Shown here: piece by piece, positions 1 to 10,885 of the stretch
Numbering within the stretch: position 1 is the stretch's first letter
How the letters are laid out: the number at the start of each line of letters is the position of its first letter
DNA from: Chrysopilus asiliformis
Lineage: Eukaryota; Arthropoda; Insecta; Diptera; Rhagionidae
DNA: 64,000 nucleotides
Assembly (NCBI GenBank): GCA_964034945.1
Contig: OZ035963.1
Location: forward strand, 62,159,182-62,223,181
Direction of reading: 5' to 3'
Translations under genes and position numbers: made by a program
Notes under the pieces: generated by a model
The model's database searches: none
What the model was told of the DNA's origin: nothing
Seen by the model: only the letters and a program-made list of their open reading frames with translations

Positions 1-356
1 AACTGTTCGAATTTTGATACGAATATCACCATACGGGTCTCCAATGATTGCCATATTGGCAATTATAGCTTTTGTTATGTTTTTCCTTAAATTTGGTGTC
101 AAAAAATCCGTGAGGATATCTCAAAGCCAAAGATTTAGAGGTTAAAGTTCAGTGTTAAATTAAAAAAGGTTTCCTAACATATTTCGTTTTAGTTTACAAA
201 TATTTAAATTTTGATCAAAGAAATTGAAAATTTAGCTCACTCTATCCTACTTCTGCGATGTTTTAAATAATTTCTAAACTTAAAAATGTAAAAAAAACTC
301 TTTCCTACTCGCCCATGTGTTCAGATTTAAAATATTTTTTGTTCGCATTTAAAAAG
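1..356. other. AT-rich intergenic sequence, no gene seen
   Basis: No reading frame, RNA gene or clear repeat is visible. The stretch ends where the inverted tRNA-containing duplication begins. Confidence 0.6.
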
Positions 357-496
357 CGTTTTCTCCGTATTCTATTATGCTTCCGGGTTTGTGTAAAATA
401 TTTTTAAAAAAAAATTTAAAATAGAAAATCTTAATAATTCTAAAAAGAAAAAAGGAAAAAAGGAAAAAGAATCGCCCCCGGCTAGACTTGAACTAG

Positions 497-544
<48 letters not shown>

Positions 545-676
545 GCGTGTTGCATTTCTGATCTGTTTTTCGTCTGGGTTTGAGGGTTCGAGGTTTCGAT
601 AAATTAAACAAAAATCAAGAAAAAGAAAAAGAAATCCAGAAATCTAATTAGTGATTGGTTTAAGTCTTCGGTGGTA
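357..676 (-). repeat. Inverted segmental duplication containing tRNA-Asn, left copy
   Basis: Read on the minus strand, this block matches 6221-6536 (+) on both sides of the tRNA. The 5' side shares the AATCACAGATTAGATT-like stretch and the phrase around TTGATTTTTGTTTAATTTA. The 3' side shares the T/C-rich tail, AAGATTTTCTATTTTAAA, and ends at CATAATAGAATACGGAGAA. The tRNA portion is identical and the flanks have scattered substitutions and small indels. The conserved flanks show that this is duplicated DNA and not two unrelated tRNA genes. Confidence 0.85.
473..546 (-). tRNA. tRNA-Asn (anticodon GTT)
   Basis: The gene is 74 nt and folds as a full cloverleaf. The acceptor stem is GCCTCCG/CGGGGGC with one T-G wobble. 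The anticodon arm is TTCGG-CTGTTAA-CCGAA, giving anticodon GTT, and the T arm is GCTAG-TTCAAGT-CTAGC. The discriminator base is G, as usual for eukaryotic tRNA-Asn. There is no intron and no encoded CCA, as expected for a nuclear gene. A T5 run lies directly downstream on the minus strand, suitable as a Pol III stop. The mature sequence is identical to the copy at 6348-6421. Confidence 0.95.
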
Positions 677-1054
677 GTTGACTGGAATTTATGAAAGAAA
701 TATTAAGGGAAGAAAATTATGATTACAAAATATTCTTTTTTCACATATTTATTTGAAAACAAAAAAAATCCTATTCTTTTTATTTATCTCCATTTAATGG
801 CATCGATTTGCGTGTGTTAACCTTTTTTTTTTAAACGATTAGAATTTCTTGCCTATATCGCAAGAAATGAGTTTTATTGTTAATGTGTTTTGGCAAGAAA
901 AATAAAATTGATATATTTTGAGTGTTTTTTTGTGATTTAGCTTGAAAGTTTTGAAAAAAATGAAAAAAGTTTGCTCTAGTTTTTCTAAAATAGTGTGTTA
1001 TAAAAATGAAAATGGTATTTAAGCTATAACAAAACGGCTAAGCGCTTTTCCGGC

Positions 1055-1575
1055 ACTTACAGGACCTTCCATTATCCTTACGGACTTTTTGAGGCCAAAA
1101 TCAGACTCAGCGACTCCAAAAACTCCCAGATGAAACTTTTTCAGGAAAATTTGAGAAAAAGGATAACCACGTTATCCTAACAGCACCTTGCGTTACTCTT
1201 ACAAACTTCTCAATGCCAGATTCGGAATCAACGACCACAAAAACCCCCAAAATTATTTTTTTTTCTGAGAAATTTGAGGAAAAGAATAATTACGTTATCC
1301 TTGCAGGACATTCCGTTATGGTTACGGATTTTTTGACTCCAAAATCTAACTCAGCGACCGCAAAAACTCCTAGAGGAGATTTGTTCCGGGATATTTTACG
1401 AAAAGAATAATTAAGTTATCCTTACACCACATTCCCTTATCCTTACAGGGACTTTCGTAGGTATGCAAAATTTCAAGTCAATCGGATTAATTGAAGTGGT
1501 TCAAAATTGGATTGCAAGATTTGAATCTGACAAACAGACACAAACAGACATGAGGGTAAGCTAAATAAAAGCTTT
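1055..1575. repeat. Three-copy ~123-bp degenerate tandem repeat with a repeat-element tail
   Basis: Three consecutive units start near 1060, 1183 and 1305. Each reads roughly GGACNTTCCGTTATNCTTACGG, then an AAAATC(A/T)-ACTCAGCGAC phrase, then an AATTTGAGAAAAAG phrase. A partial fourth unit follows at about 1430. The array runs into a tail (1455-1575) with AAATTTCAAGTCAATCGGAT, a CAAACAGACA run and CTAAATAAAAGCTTTTAAAA. Related tails occur at 10886-11010 and 13545-13600. This is a dispersed element of unknown class. A 65-codon open frame inside it (1213-1410) is an accident of the repeat. Confidence 0.6.
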
Positions 1576-1582
1576 TAAAAAA

Positions 1583-1945
1583 AATGAGTTGGTGCCTGTC
1601 TGTCTGTTTTGGTTTTACATGAAAACGGTTGAACCGATTGACCTGAAACTTGGCACGGATGTGAGCCTGGTTCCAACATAGGCCTATTGGAAAGTAGCCC
1701 GAGCAGCGGGGAGTGTAAGGGGAAGGTGTAAAGTAATAAGAATTTCATTTATTTCACAAAAAAAAAGTGAATCCAAAGCTTGGTTTTTCCTCTATGTTAC
1801 TTTTTCGCGGGAAAACTAGCGAACCGATTGGCCTGAAATTCGGCGCAGACGTTCTTTGGGGCCCACCTATAACATATCCCCATTTAAAAGTAGTGGTTGG
1901 GGAGAGTAAGGGGACGTGGTAAAGTGATTCAAAATCCAAAATCTG
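1583..1945 (+). mobile_element. Degenerate relic of the Helitron-like family
   Basis: It contains the family order ATGAGTTGGTG, CTGTCTGTCTG, GAACCGATTGACCTGAAA, TCCAACATAGGC, GAAAGTAGCCCGAG, a G-rich GTAAGGGGA phrase and a second ACCGATTGGCCTGAAATT module. The typical start (TCATACTAATATATAAAA) and the hairpin-CTAG end are missing. It is much more diverged than the four complete copies, so it is an older insertion. Confidence 0.7.
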
Positions 1946-3640
1946 GAATTTATTATCTTTTTATTGAATTTTGAAAATTATTTTCCGAAGAAAACAAAAC
2001 TTCAAAGAGAAGCACAGATACCAGGTTATCTCATTTATAACAAACTGATTTTTTTCTTAGGAAACACATGACATCAAAAACCATTTTTTTTTCGTATTTT
2101 GAATAATTATTTTCCAATTAAGTCAGAAAACACAAAAAAAAAAATTTTTCCTTTCTAGAAAAAAACTAGGTCTAAATGGGTTAGAGTCGATTTTTCTCCG
2201 AATTTGATTTGTAAAATAAATGAAATTCTTATGTTCCACTACATAAACTAGTGTTATACTATATTAACATTTAGTAATCAATTATGATTTCTGTTGATAG
2301 TGTCGAAACTAAAAGCAATGATTTTTATTTCACAATTCGGTGATATTTATTTTATGCAAAATTCCATCGAAACTAAAATTAGTGTACAGATGATATCACA
2401 GGAAATTTGTAAAAAAAAACTCTTAGTATAAATATCGTGACTTTTAGATTGTATCTTTCAGTTTGTTCAAGTATCTGCATCGGGTAGGGTAGGCTGTATA
2501 ACTCAGCTCCGCTGCGGCGGTAGCGAGAGAGGTAAAAATAAATGTTTATCTAGAAATTTATCTACAGATTTGTGGTGCTTTGTTTGTTCTGAGAAAAGAT
2601 TTTTATTCTATTAGATATTGTATAAATTTTTTGCTTTCAGGCGTACAAAAATACAAAACTATAAGATTTGAAAATAATTACAACGAAGAAAAGGAATCGA
2701 AGATCAATTTCTTCTTTAAAAGGGGGCTCAGTCCCACTTCCTCACCTTGCCTAAATGTTGCAAGTTTCTGTCAGAATTAGGCGGACTATTTCAACCAATG
2801 TGAACAGGCTCAAATGCAGGACAGAATTGTGGTAAAGTTTGAAAGAAGATCTTCAAAATGGATCTACCTCAGCAAGAATATTATGACGTGGCAAAAACAA
2901 AAAGTCGAATCCGAGGACGGTTATCAAAAATTCCAGGGGATTGGCCTTTTATTTTGAAACCAACAGATGTTTGTTTAAACCAGGAAAATAAAAAACCATC
3001 ATATCTGAGGTGAAATTCCTTAGATTTCATCGGACGAATTCAGGTGAAAGTCTCTTCGCCGGCAATCAGCTGAGATAATCAAAAAGAATTCAAAACAATA
3101 TCAATATCAAGTTCAATGAAATCAAAGAGACAAGAAATAATTGATGTTTTCCACCGAAAAGTCCCTATCAAAAGTAGTTCGGCAAAAGATTGCGGATATG
3201 CAGTGGATTATCAGTTGAAGATTTTTGTGATTTACCGGCCGGCGCGGCGTGTGGCACTGCGAGGGATTTCAAAAGAGATTGCAATATCTTGTCTAAAAAA
3301 ACACCCTTTTTCAGTAAAACATAATCAGCCCAATAAAATGTTTATCACGATATTTACATTACTTTGTACCTGCAGCAACTTGTCGCAGTTCTTATTGTAT
3401 GTGGAAGAGAATTCTCTCACCTGGTCTGATAAGACGTTGGAATTCACATTTATTACGTCTCTCTACATCGAGTGCAAGCCGATTGATTGGCCACCATATG
3501 ATTGTGACTAATAGCATAAAACATGAAAGAAAAACCTCCAAGATTGCTTTCCGCATAGACCCAAATCTAGACATGACTGGGTGACAAATATGACTCTGGA
3601 CAAATCATTACCAAAATATTTCGCTTGAGGCACGACGACG
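1946..3640. other. Intergenic sequence upstream of protease gene A
   Basis: No recognisable gene. An open frame at 3116-3511 (131 codons) has no recognised domain. Its internal ATG at 3338 begins MFITIFTLLCTCSNLSQF, which looks like a signal peptide, and a GTATGT donor-like site follows at 3397. It could be a leader exon for the protease downstream, which lacks a signal peptide of its own. I found no acceptor in the right phase that I would defend, so this stays a possibility only. Confidence 0.35.
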
Positions 3641-3648
3641 AATGATGA

Positions 3649-3735
3649 TGATAAGGTGCTCCGTTTCGGAAAAACTTATCACACAGGTGAAAAAATTATA
3701 AATTGCTAAGCGTATTTCATGCGAGCCATCAGTTC
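3649..3735 (+). promoter_or_regulatory. Core promoter of protease gene A: GATA sites, TATA box, initiator
   Basis: There are GATA-type motifs TGATAA at 3649-3654 and TTATCA (reverse) at 3676-3681. TATAAA lies at 3697-3702 and TCAGTT, the insect initiator consensus, at 3729-3734, with the likely +1 at A3731. The TATA-to-start distance is about 34 bp. GATA motifs are common in fly midgut promoters (established knowledge). The ATG at 3719 lies upstream of this start site. Confidence 0.55.
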
Positions 3736-4639
3736 AAAACGAATTGTTGACGATACCAAAACCCAACGACGGAGTGATAGTGTTCTCAAGCGATTTATTA
3801 GACGAATTACAAATGCAAGCCGGTGGTTGCGAAATCCGTTTCACAACCACAACTATAAGTGCACCACAATTGTTGCCGGAGGAAAAGACGCCGAACCGCA
3901 TGTTGCACCCTATATTGTGTCAATTCAACAGCCATACGGAGAAAATGGTGAATACATACATATTTGCGCCGGATCCATCATCGATGAGCATTGGATTGTT
4001 ACTGCGGCGCATTGTATCCCGCCGAATAGGAAAGCGGTCGCCAGCGCTATCGTCACAGCTGGACGACATAACCTGAAGCGGAATGAACGCGAAACTATGC
4101 AATCTAGGAGAATTGACCAATTTATTAAACACGATTTGTACATGGGAGGTGTAGCACCATTCGATCTGGCGCTAATTTACGTCAAGGAAGCGTTTGTGTG
4201 GACTGAAACAGTCCAGCCAATCGTCCTGCCACGTCTCAACGCAAAGCATCGCGGCATGGCTCAGATTTACGGTTGGGGTGACACATCCTTGACCACCACA
4301 CCAAAATATCCCGACATCCTACAAGCCAACAACGTCCCGATAATTCCATTCCTGGACAGTCAGCGGGCTCTCGGAGGCCCATCAGCTTCAATGCTGCACC
4401 CAACGAATCTTTGCACAGGACCTCTAGAGGGTGGGAAATCGGCCAGTTTGGGAGATTCCGGAGGTCCAGTGGTCCAGCGAAACGCGAATGGATACGTCGA
4501 ACTCATTGGAATCGTATCATGGGGAGCAACACCGTGCGGACAACCAAATTATCCATCAGTTCATGTTAAGGTCTCTACCTTCACCAGGTGGATTCGGAAG
4601 CAAATCAGAAAGCATGACAATCAACAGAACGTAATTTAA
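3719..4639 (+). CDS. Trypsin-fold (S1A) serine protease, gene A, with two broken disulfides and uncertain 5' end
   Basis: The 306-residue frame contains a complete S1A domain: IVAGG at residues 51-55, TAAHC with catalytic His98, catalytic Asp149 in PFDLAL, GDSGGP with catalytic Ser247, and SWG at 267-269. The residue at the chymotrypsin-189 position is Ser241, which suggests chymotrypsin-like specificity. The Cys83-Cys99 bond is intact. The partners of the two other bonds are replaced, giving Ser214 opposite Cys232 and Ser243 opposite Cys273. Activation would be odd because Thr, not Arg/Lys, precedes the Ile, and there is one extra residue in IVAGG. The first ~48 residues are basic and are not a signal peptide. 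TAA occurs three codons before ATG 3719, and the predicted transcription start is 12 nt downstream of that ATG, so the true start may be in another exon or lost. The next in-frame ATG is codon 127, past His98. Over the conserved block around Asp, 21 of 35 residues match gene B. The intact frame at that divergence argues for selection, so I call it a gene with a wrong or missing N-terminus and not a plain pseudogene. Confidence 0.75.
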   Translation: MRAISSKRIVDDTKTQRRSDSVLKRFIRRITNASRWLRNPFHNHNYKCTTIVAGGKDAEPHVAPYIVSIQQPYGENGEYIHICAGSIIDEHWIVTAAHCIPPNRKAVASAIVTAGRHNLKRNERETMQSRRIDQFIKHDLYMGGVAPFDLALIYVKEAFVWTETVQPIVLPRLNAKHRGMAQIYGWGDTSLTTTPKYPDILQANNVPIIPFLDSQRALGGPSASMLHPTNLCTGPLEGGKSASLGDSGGPVVQRNANGYVELIGIVSWGATPCGQPNYPSVHVKVSTFTRWIRKQIRKHDNQQNVI

Positions 4640-4757
4640 ATGAGCATAATTTAGCATAAGAATTTGTTTTGTCATTGAGGAAATTACGTACTGATGTGAT
4701 CAGTAGTACATGTTATTATCTAGTAGTATCTACTAACTGTAATGTCACAAATTTATA

Positions 4758-4763
4758 AATAAA
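4758..4763 (+). promoter_or_regulatory. Poly(A) signal AATAAA of gene A
   Basis: AATAAA lies 119 bp after the stop codon of the protease at 3719-4639, in an AT-rich trailer. Confidence 0.6.
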
Positions 4764-4764
4764 A

Positions 4765-6220
4765 ATGCGAAAAAATGATTTTTTACGATAAATTTTTCGA
4801 TTGTGTTTCACTAATTCTTTTTAAGTGGTGGCAATATTGATTAAGCATTGTTTGAAATTTTAATGACTTCGATGGGACGAAACTCTTAGATTTCATTATC
4901 AGAGAGCACTTATTATATAATTTATCTCGATCAATAATCTATCTGCATTGTTCAGGGATAGTAATTTTTTTGTGATAAAACCCGAGTAAGTAATAAAATT
5001 TATTTCGTGTGTAAAAAATCATTTGTAACACCCGTCACTAAGGGTTGTATAAAAAGTTGTGCAGCTGTGCGGTTTTTCTGAGGGATCGTTGACATCTGAC
5101 ACTTTATTCCGCTAATCTTATTCTTCGTGACTAAATTCATGTTGTACAACCGTTTACACTACCACACTATATTCAGAAAATTTATTCCTGAAAGACGTTC
5201 GATCTCAATTTTTTTCATATAAACCCGCCAGAATAAATCTGGAAGGGGGGAGGGGGTGTATCTCCTCTACGAAATGTCGTCAAAAAAAGATTTGAATTTT
5301 TTTTTGTTTACTAAAAAATATCCTTATATATATCTAAACAAGGTCGAATCAACTTTTTAATTTTTTTTTGTGGGGAGTAGTGGCAATATTTGCATTTACC
5401 CCACTGCATGTGATGGCTGAGCAATTAAGTCGGTTTTCTTTTAAAAATTCTATAAACGAAAAAAAGTCGAAATCCTTAAAAAAGCCAAATAAAACGCTTA
5501 ATATAAAAATAAAAAGTGTGAATTACTACGAAAATTAAAGGGAAAAAAAACTATTTGTGGTTCCCCTATGGAAAAACAACGTTTTATTTCGCAATTCAAA
5601 CTTCGGAATGTCTCAAGTTAATTTCACAAGAACTCGTGGTACTAGTCGGCAGTACTGACAACAATGAGACCAAAAATTAAGCAATGATTCAGCGCGTGAA
5701 ATCTTAGTAATTTGATAAAATCCGGGTATTGAAATTTATGCGGTGTTTTAGAAGAAACGTTTGGTCTTGATAGGGTAATTAAAAACAAATCCATCAATCT
5801 TGATAAGACGTGACATATTTGGGTGATTTTTGCTAGAAAAAGACACAGAGAGAGATTGAAATGCTCTAAAAATTGGCATTAGGGGCTGCTCGTAAAATAC
5901 GTCACAAATGTTTGGTTAAGGGAAAAGCGAGGTGGGGTTCTTGGTAATGTTGCAATTTACAGCATAAAATGGGCCCAAAGGACTAGAAAAGGCAAAAATA
6001 AAATCCACAGTGCCGAAAGGTAAGGTTAAAGTAAAAATTTAACTTACAAACAAGTTAATTTTGCAATTATATGTCGGCGCCAAAAGTTGGCAGTGCCGAA
6101 ATACTACTGCCAACTTAGCACCAGTCTAAACGCGTCCACTGAAACCAAAACGTCCACGATTCCAAAAATTCGTCTAAAACGATTTTATGGTAATTTAATT
6201 AATTGCAAATAAAATCAAAT
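4765..6220. other. Intergenic sequence, no gene seen
   Basis: AT-rich, with long frames absent. A TATA-like GTATAAAAAG at about 5048 has no coding sequence after it. At 5880-5905 there is a single left end of the GGGCTGTCC MITE family (TTAGGGGCTGCTCGTAAAAT). Confidence 0.5.
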
Positions 6221-6349
6221 TCAATCATCAAAGACTCCAGCCAATCACAGATTAGATTGGGAAAATGTTCTCTTCTTGATTTTTGTTTAATTTACCGAAC
6301 CCTCGAACCCTCGACCCCAGACGAAAAACAGGTCAGAAATACAACACGC

Positions 6350-6397
<48 letters not shown>

Positions 6398-6536
6398 CTA
6401 GTTCAAGTCTAGCCGGGGGCGATTCTTTTTCCTTTTTTCCTTTTTTTTCCTTTTTTCTTTTTAGAATTATAAAGATTTTCTATTTTAAATTTTTTTTTTT
6501 AAATATTTTACACAAGCATAATAGAATACGGAGAAA
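6221..6536 (+). repeat. Inverted segmental duplication containing tRNA-Asn, right copy
   Basis: It is homologous, in opposite orientation, to 357-676. Similarity runs from about AAAGACTCC at 6222 through the tRNA to AATAGAATACGGAGAAA at 6536, where a Helitron-like element interrupts it. Past that element (7020-7036) the sequence TCGGTTTATGAATGCG resumes a resemblance to the left copy's ACGCTTTTTAAATGCG, so the duplication originally extended further. Confidence 0.85.
6348..6421 (+). tRNA. tRNA-Asn (anticodon GTT)
   Basis: The gene is 74 nt and identical to the minus-strand copy at 473-546. The anticodon GTT is at 6382-6384, the anticodon stem is TTCGG/CCGAA, and the T arm is GCTAG/CTAGC with a TTCAAGT loop carrying the B box. 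There is no intron. A T5 run begins a few bases past the 3' end. Both copies probably work, because no stem is disrupted in either. Confidence 0.95.
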
Positions 6537-7019
6537 TCATACTAATATATAAAAATGAGTTGGTGTCTGTCTGTCTGTTCCTCTTTCACGCAAAAACGGC
6601 TGAACCGATTGACTTGAAATTTGGCATGAGTGTATGTGGTAGTTCTGGTTCCAACATAGGCATACGGAAAAGTAGCGCGAGGGGTGGGGGGGAGTAAGTA
6701 AGGGGAGGGGGTAAAGTGATTTCGAAACTTAGTTTTTGCGCTATGTTACTCTTTCGCGGGGAAACTGCTGAACCCATTGGCCTGAAATTTGGCATAGATG
6801 TTCGTCGGGGGTCCAGCCCCGATATAGACCCATTAAAAAGTAGCCCGAGTGGTGGCGGAGTAAGAAGAGGGGGTTAAGTCATCTCGAAACTTAGTTTTCC
6901 CTCTATGTTACCCTTTCGCGGGGAAACTACCGAGCCGATTGGCCTAAAGTTTAGCTCCAACATAGACCATAAAAAAAATTGAAAAAACTTAACCCGGCAA
7001 CGACGGGTATGCAAGCTAG
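6537..7019 (+). mobile_element. Non-autonomous Helitron-like element, copy 1
   Basis: It starts TCATACTAATATATAAAA directly after A6536 and ends ACGGGTATGCAAGCTAG directly before T7020. That is insertion between A and T with no target duplication, as known for Helitrons. The 3' end has a small hairpin (ACCCG, loop, CGGGT) about 10 nt before CTAG. Inside, a module of roughly 170 bp (ACCGATTGACTTGAAATTTGG, TCCAACATAGGC, GTAGC-CGAG, GTAAGGGGAGGGGG, CGAAACTTAG, TATGTTACTCTTTCGCGGGG) recurs two and a half times. It carries no Rep/helicase gene and must be moved in trans. Confidence 0.85.
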
Positions 7020-10000
7020 TCGGTTTATGAATGCGTTTTCCATTTTTTTAAGGAAGTGTTTTCTATTTTTTCATGTTTTTTTTTACATTTTGATTTTTAT
7101 CTCTCTTTCCTTGGTCGCTTTTCAATGCAACTGAGCCACGCTTCCTACCCTCTTATAGACATGACGTATTGTACTCTAAATAAATAATTCGACATCACTT
7201 TTTCTGACTAATAATTTTTTCTGAATTGATTGACAAGTCGCACTTAGTCAATCTGGGAATCACTAGGCGTTAAATACGTGATTATAAAGTGCATAAATTT
7301 TAACCTTTGAAACCTTTCAATTTTCATATACGGTGGGGGCTCGTAATAAAATTTTCTCCGAAAGTACAAAAGTACACTTCCGAAAGTACACTTCACTGCT
7401 TCTTAAATGTGATTTGATAACATTTTTCAACCATTACTCACAAACCAAGTAAGCTATGGTATTTTCTGAATCACATTTCAAGCGAAGATATTTACAAAAT
7501 GCGTAGAATTGATGTTGGCAAGCGATTAACAAGTTGTAAAGAAAATAATTCTACTATTTTTGGTGATTTTCCAATATTTTTTTCGAAAATGATCGACTTT
7601 TTCAGCATTTTTTTTTTTTGAAAAATACCTCACTTATCAACAGCCTTGGAATTTTTTGATAAAAACATTTCTTAAAGATTAGCTGCCTGTCTTATTTTTA
7701 TCGTTTATGAAATTCCCTGTATTCGTTGAATAATTGATGTCAAATTATGGGCTTAAGATCATTCAATTAGTAGTTATTATCGCACTCAAGAGGGTTTGTC
7801 TTTTGCAGTTTATCTCACTGGGAATCGACTTAATGGCATGCTTTTCAAGATTACCGAATCATAGTCAAATTTATTTAATAAAAAAGCAATTTTAATTTGG
7901 TGGGTGTTGTCTTTCCCACATGACAACGGAAATAAACGAAACTAAACTATTTTTAGATTTTAAGTGAGTTTTAAATATTTTCGAGATACTCGAAATTCGA
8001 GATCAATTCACCTCATCCTCTTTTTGTTTAAAAATGCCGGTGAAATTTTAATCGATCAAAAGATCTCATCCGTCTTTTGACTAAATAATATGCAATTATA
8101 ATCAAGTGGACCCCTAGACCGATAAATTTTCTTATCAGTTATTCTTATTATTGATTCAAGCCTTACTACAAATTTGCTTATCGTAAGTGAAAAATGTAAT
8201 CTCCAGCTCTTAAATTGAGTGGTATTGTGAAATTGTTTTAATTTCTTTGACGTCAAGCTACTGCTTCGAATATCGTCAAAAGTATACTTAAAATGTTGGT
8301 TGCAAATTTAGACATCAAAAGTCCACATTGCGACTTCTGCTGCTGAAACCCTACAAATGTCGCAAACCCATTTATGGTTTAAAAAATCGCCATGAAACTG
8401 TTGGTGCAAGCAGCGGGGAAGTAAACGACAGAAGCTTTAACGATTGAATTTTTGAGGAAAATTCATTCAATAAAAAAAATCTAGATTTGGAACGATTTGC
8501 TGTTGTGTCACGAAGAGGAAAGGCCTAAAATTCTTTCGTTCATTTTGATAGTTAACTTTTTTAAATGAAAGTTGAATGTTCGATTGTGCTAGGGGCCATA
8601 AATATTTTGGGGGTGGCGAAAATTTCACAAAACATCATGATTTTTCCTGACAAACGGGCATTTTTTCTAAACAAAAGACCCGCAGCTGAAAACCTTATAG
8701 CTAGAAAACAAACCCGAGCTAACATGCTTTTTAAAACTCTAATTCAAAAGCACTTGCCCGATTAAGATAAAATTTTGGGATATATTTTCTGATGAAAAGA
8801 GAAGAAAAGGAGAAAAATTAACATGACGTATTTTGTGGACAGCCCTCAAGTATTAGTTTTTCGTGACCGATCTGTAACTTTTCATCCTACCACCATGCGT
8901 ATACGGATTTCTGGAATCAGTGGCGTAGCAAGGGTCAGTGTCGCAAAGGGCGAATTTAAAAATGTTAAAACTGTACGCTCCTATATAAATTTTCTTGACG
9001 GATGTAAATTTGAATACCTTTTTTTTATATCTGGCAATACTTGGCACTAAGATCGTGCAGCCCGGAGCGTACATTTTCCCTTGGCACGCCACTGTTTATA
9101 AAACCGAAAAACTTTGATTATTTTCCACTCAATTTTTTATTTGCAAAATTATCACATAAATCTTTTTACAAATTCATTTTTAAACTGTTTTAATTCTAGC
9201 TTAAAAATTTTAAACTATTTTAGTTCTAGCTTAAAATAAAATTATTATAATGTCCTAAAATATTTTATAATTTTATCACTTTTAACACTGATTTTTTCAC
9301 TTTTTAAAATACAGACCGACATTACAACGGATGTGACACATGCAGATGCAGAGATGAACTTTGAAATACTCTCCAATTATGGGACTCTCAGAATATTTAA
9401 AACACTTTTCACTAGTAGATAATACATCGCTATCTAATCAGAAATGATATAAGTTTTGTATTTCAAATGTGATAAGATTTTACGTAGAATTTAATCTTAT
9501 CTCTAACTTCTGTGGGGAATTCCTCATCAACTACTTGTCTCACCTGGTGAATATGATAAGGTGTGCATTTTATCAGTTTTGAGGGAGTTTTTTTGCGAAA
9601 AAACTTTTGTTTACAAATAATATCAATGAAACGTTTAAAATATTAGCTTTTATTCATAATGTAGGTGAAGACTTGTTACTCATTCTGTTTAAAAATTTGA
9701 TAAGGGGTTATAACTGGTTAATAATTTTATCAAACTTACGAAATTGATATGTGCTATTAGATGATCCGGAAAATCAATGATATTGCAGAAAATTTGTAGT
9801 TGTTTTCATTTAGATTATAAGAAGATACTGTCATTCTGATGAATGTATAAGTAATTATTTTGGTAATGACTTTGTTTGCTTCGAGGACGAAATATTACGG
9901 AGAATGTCTACCGTTTAAGTGTTTATTTTGAATAGCATTGATTACTTTAAACATTTCATACCAAATAAAAATATTTCAGATTAAGGGGGAATTCACCAAT

Positions 10001-10348
10001 TTTTGATGAAAAAACCAGCATTTTGTACAATTTTTATATTTAGAATAAAAACACTACTAACTGAATTGGCTTGAAGGTTTTTGAATATTTTTTTAGCTTT
10101 TGTATATTTTCACAACTTTGAGAATAAAATTTTGCAGCACAAATATTACCCACAGTTTTGTTTAAGATAATATTCTTTATTAAACTTTTCGAAAAAAATC
10201 GATTTTTTTCCTATTTAGGACATTTTTTTTATAAAAAACTTGTTTTTTTAGATTATTTTTTTTCCTGAGGTTGCAAAACCGAATTTATTTATGATTGTTT
10301 TCCCAAACCCTTCCATTTAAGGGTAATTTCAAATCAATTAATTCAACA
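7020..10348. other. Intergenic sequence, no gene seen
   Basis: No gene-like frame. A right end of the GGGCTGTCC MITE family lies at 8814-8848 (AACATGACGTATTTTGTGG, then ACAGCCCT). At 9497-9578 there is a cluster of GATA motifs (TTATCT 9497, TGATAA 9554, TTATCA 9570) running into TCAGTT, resembling the promoter of gene A. No TATA box or protease remnant follows it. Confidence 0.45.
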
Positions 10349-10815
10349 CTAGCTTGCATACCCGTCGTTGCCGGGTTAAGTTTTTTCAATTTTTATTTTT
10401 TTTGATGGTCTATGTTGGAGCTAAACTTCAGGCCAATCGGCTCGGTAGTTTCCCCGCGAAAGGGTAACATAGAGGAAGACCTAAGATTCGAGATCACTTT
10501 ACCCCCTCCCCTTACTCTTCCACCTATCTGGCTACTTTTTAATGGATATATGTTGGGGCTGGACCCCCGACGAACATCTATGCCAAATTTCAGGCCAATC
10601 GGTTCAGTGGTTTCCCCGCGAAAGATTAACATAGCGCAAAAACTAAGTTTCGAAACCTTACTTCCCCACCCCTCGCGTACTTCTATGCCTTTGTTGGAAC
10701 CAGAACTACCACAGACACTCATGCCAAATTTCAAGTCAATCGGTTCAGCCGTTTTTGCGTTAAAGAGGAACAGACAGACAGACAGACACCAACTCATTTT
10801 TATATATTAGTATGA
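10349..10815 (-). mobile_element. Non-autonomous Helitron-like element, copy 2
   Basis: Reading the minus strand, it begins TCATACTAATATATAAAA at 10815 after A (complement of T10816). It ends with hairpin CCCGGCAACGACGGG, then ATGCAAG and CTAG at 10349, followed by T. It is 467 bp, close to copies 1 and 4. The open frames over 10393-10810 on both strands come from the modular repeats and show no protein family. Confidence 0.85.
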
Positions 10816-10885
10816 TGACGCCTAACAGCCGCCATTTTATTATTTTATTTTTATTAATGCGTAAAGACAAATTTTATTGTTACCG

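Noticed and set aside
375..611. 78-codon minus frame similar to an 89-codon plus frame at 6283-6552
   Set aside because: The similarity is due to the duplicated tRNA-Asn and its flanks; the frames read straight through the tRNA genes.
1055..1430. CRISPR-like regular repeats
   Set aside because: The ~123-bp units are contiguous tandem copies without spacers, in a eukaryotic context.
3744..4143. Frames overlapping protease gene A in other frames
   Set aside because: Shadows of the protease frame, without domains. The 3744 frame was checked as a possible signal-peptide source and is not hydrophobic.
10393..10810. Open frames of 130-150 codons in Helitron-like copies (also 28981-29467, 56841-57236, 6586-6795)
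   Set aside because: They exist on both strands, follow the modular DNA repeats, contain no Rep or helicase motif, and differ between copies by frame-changing indels.
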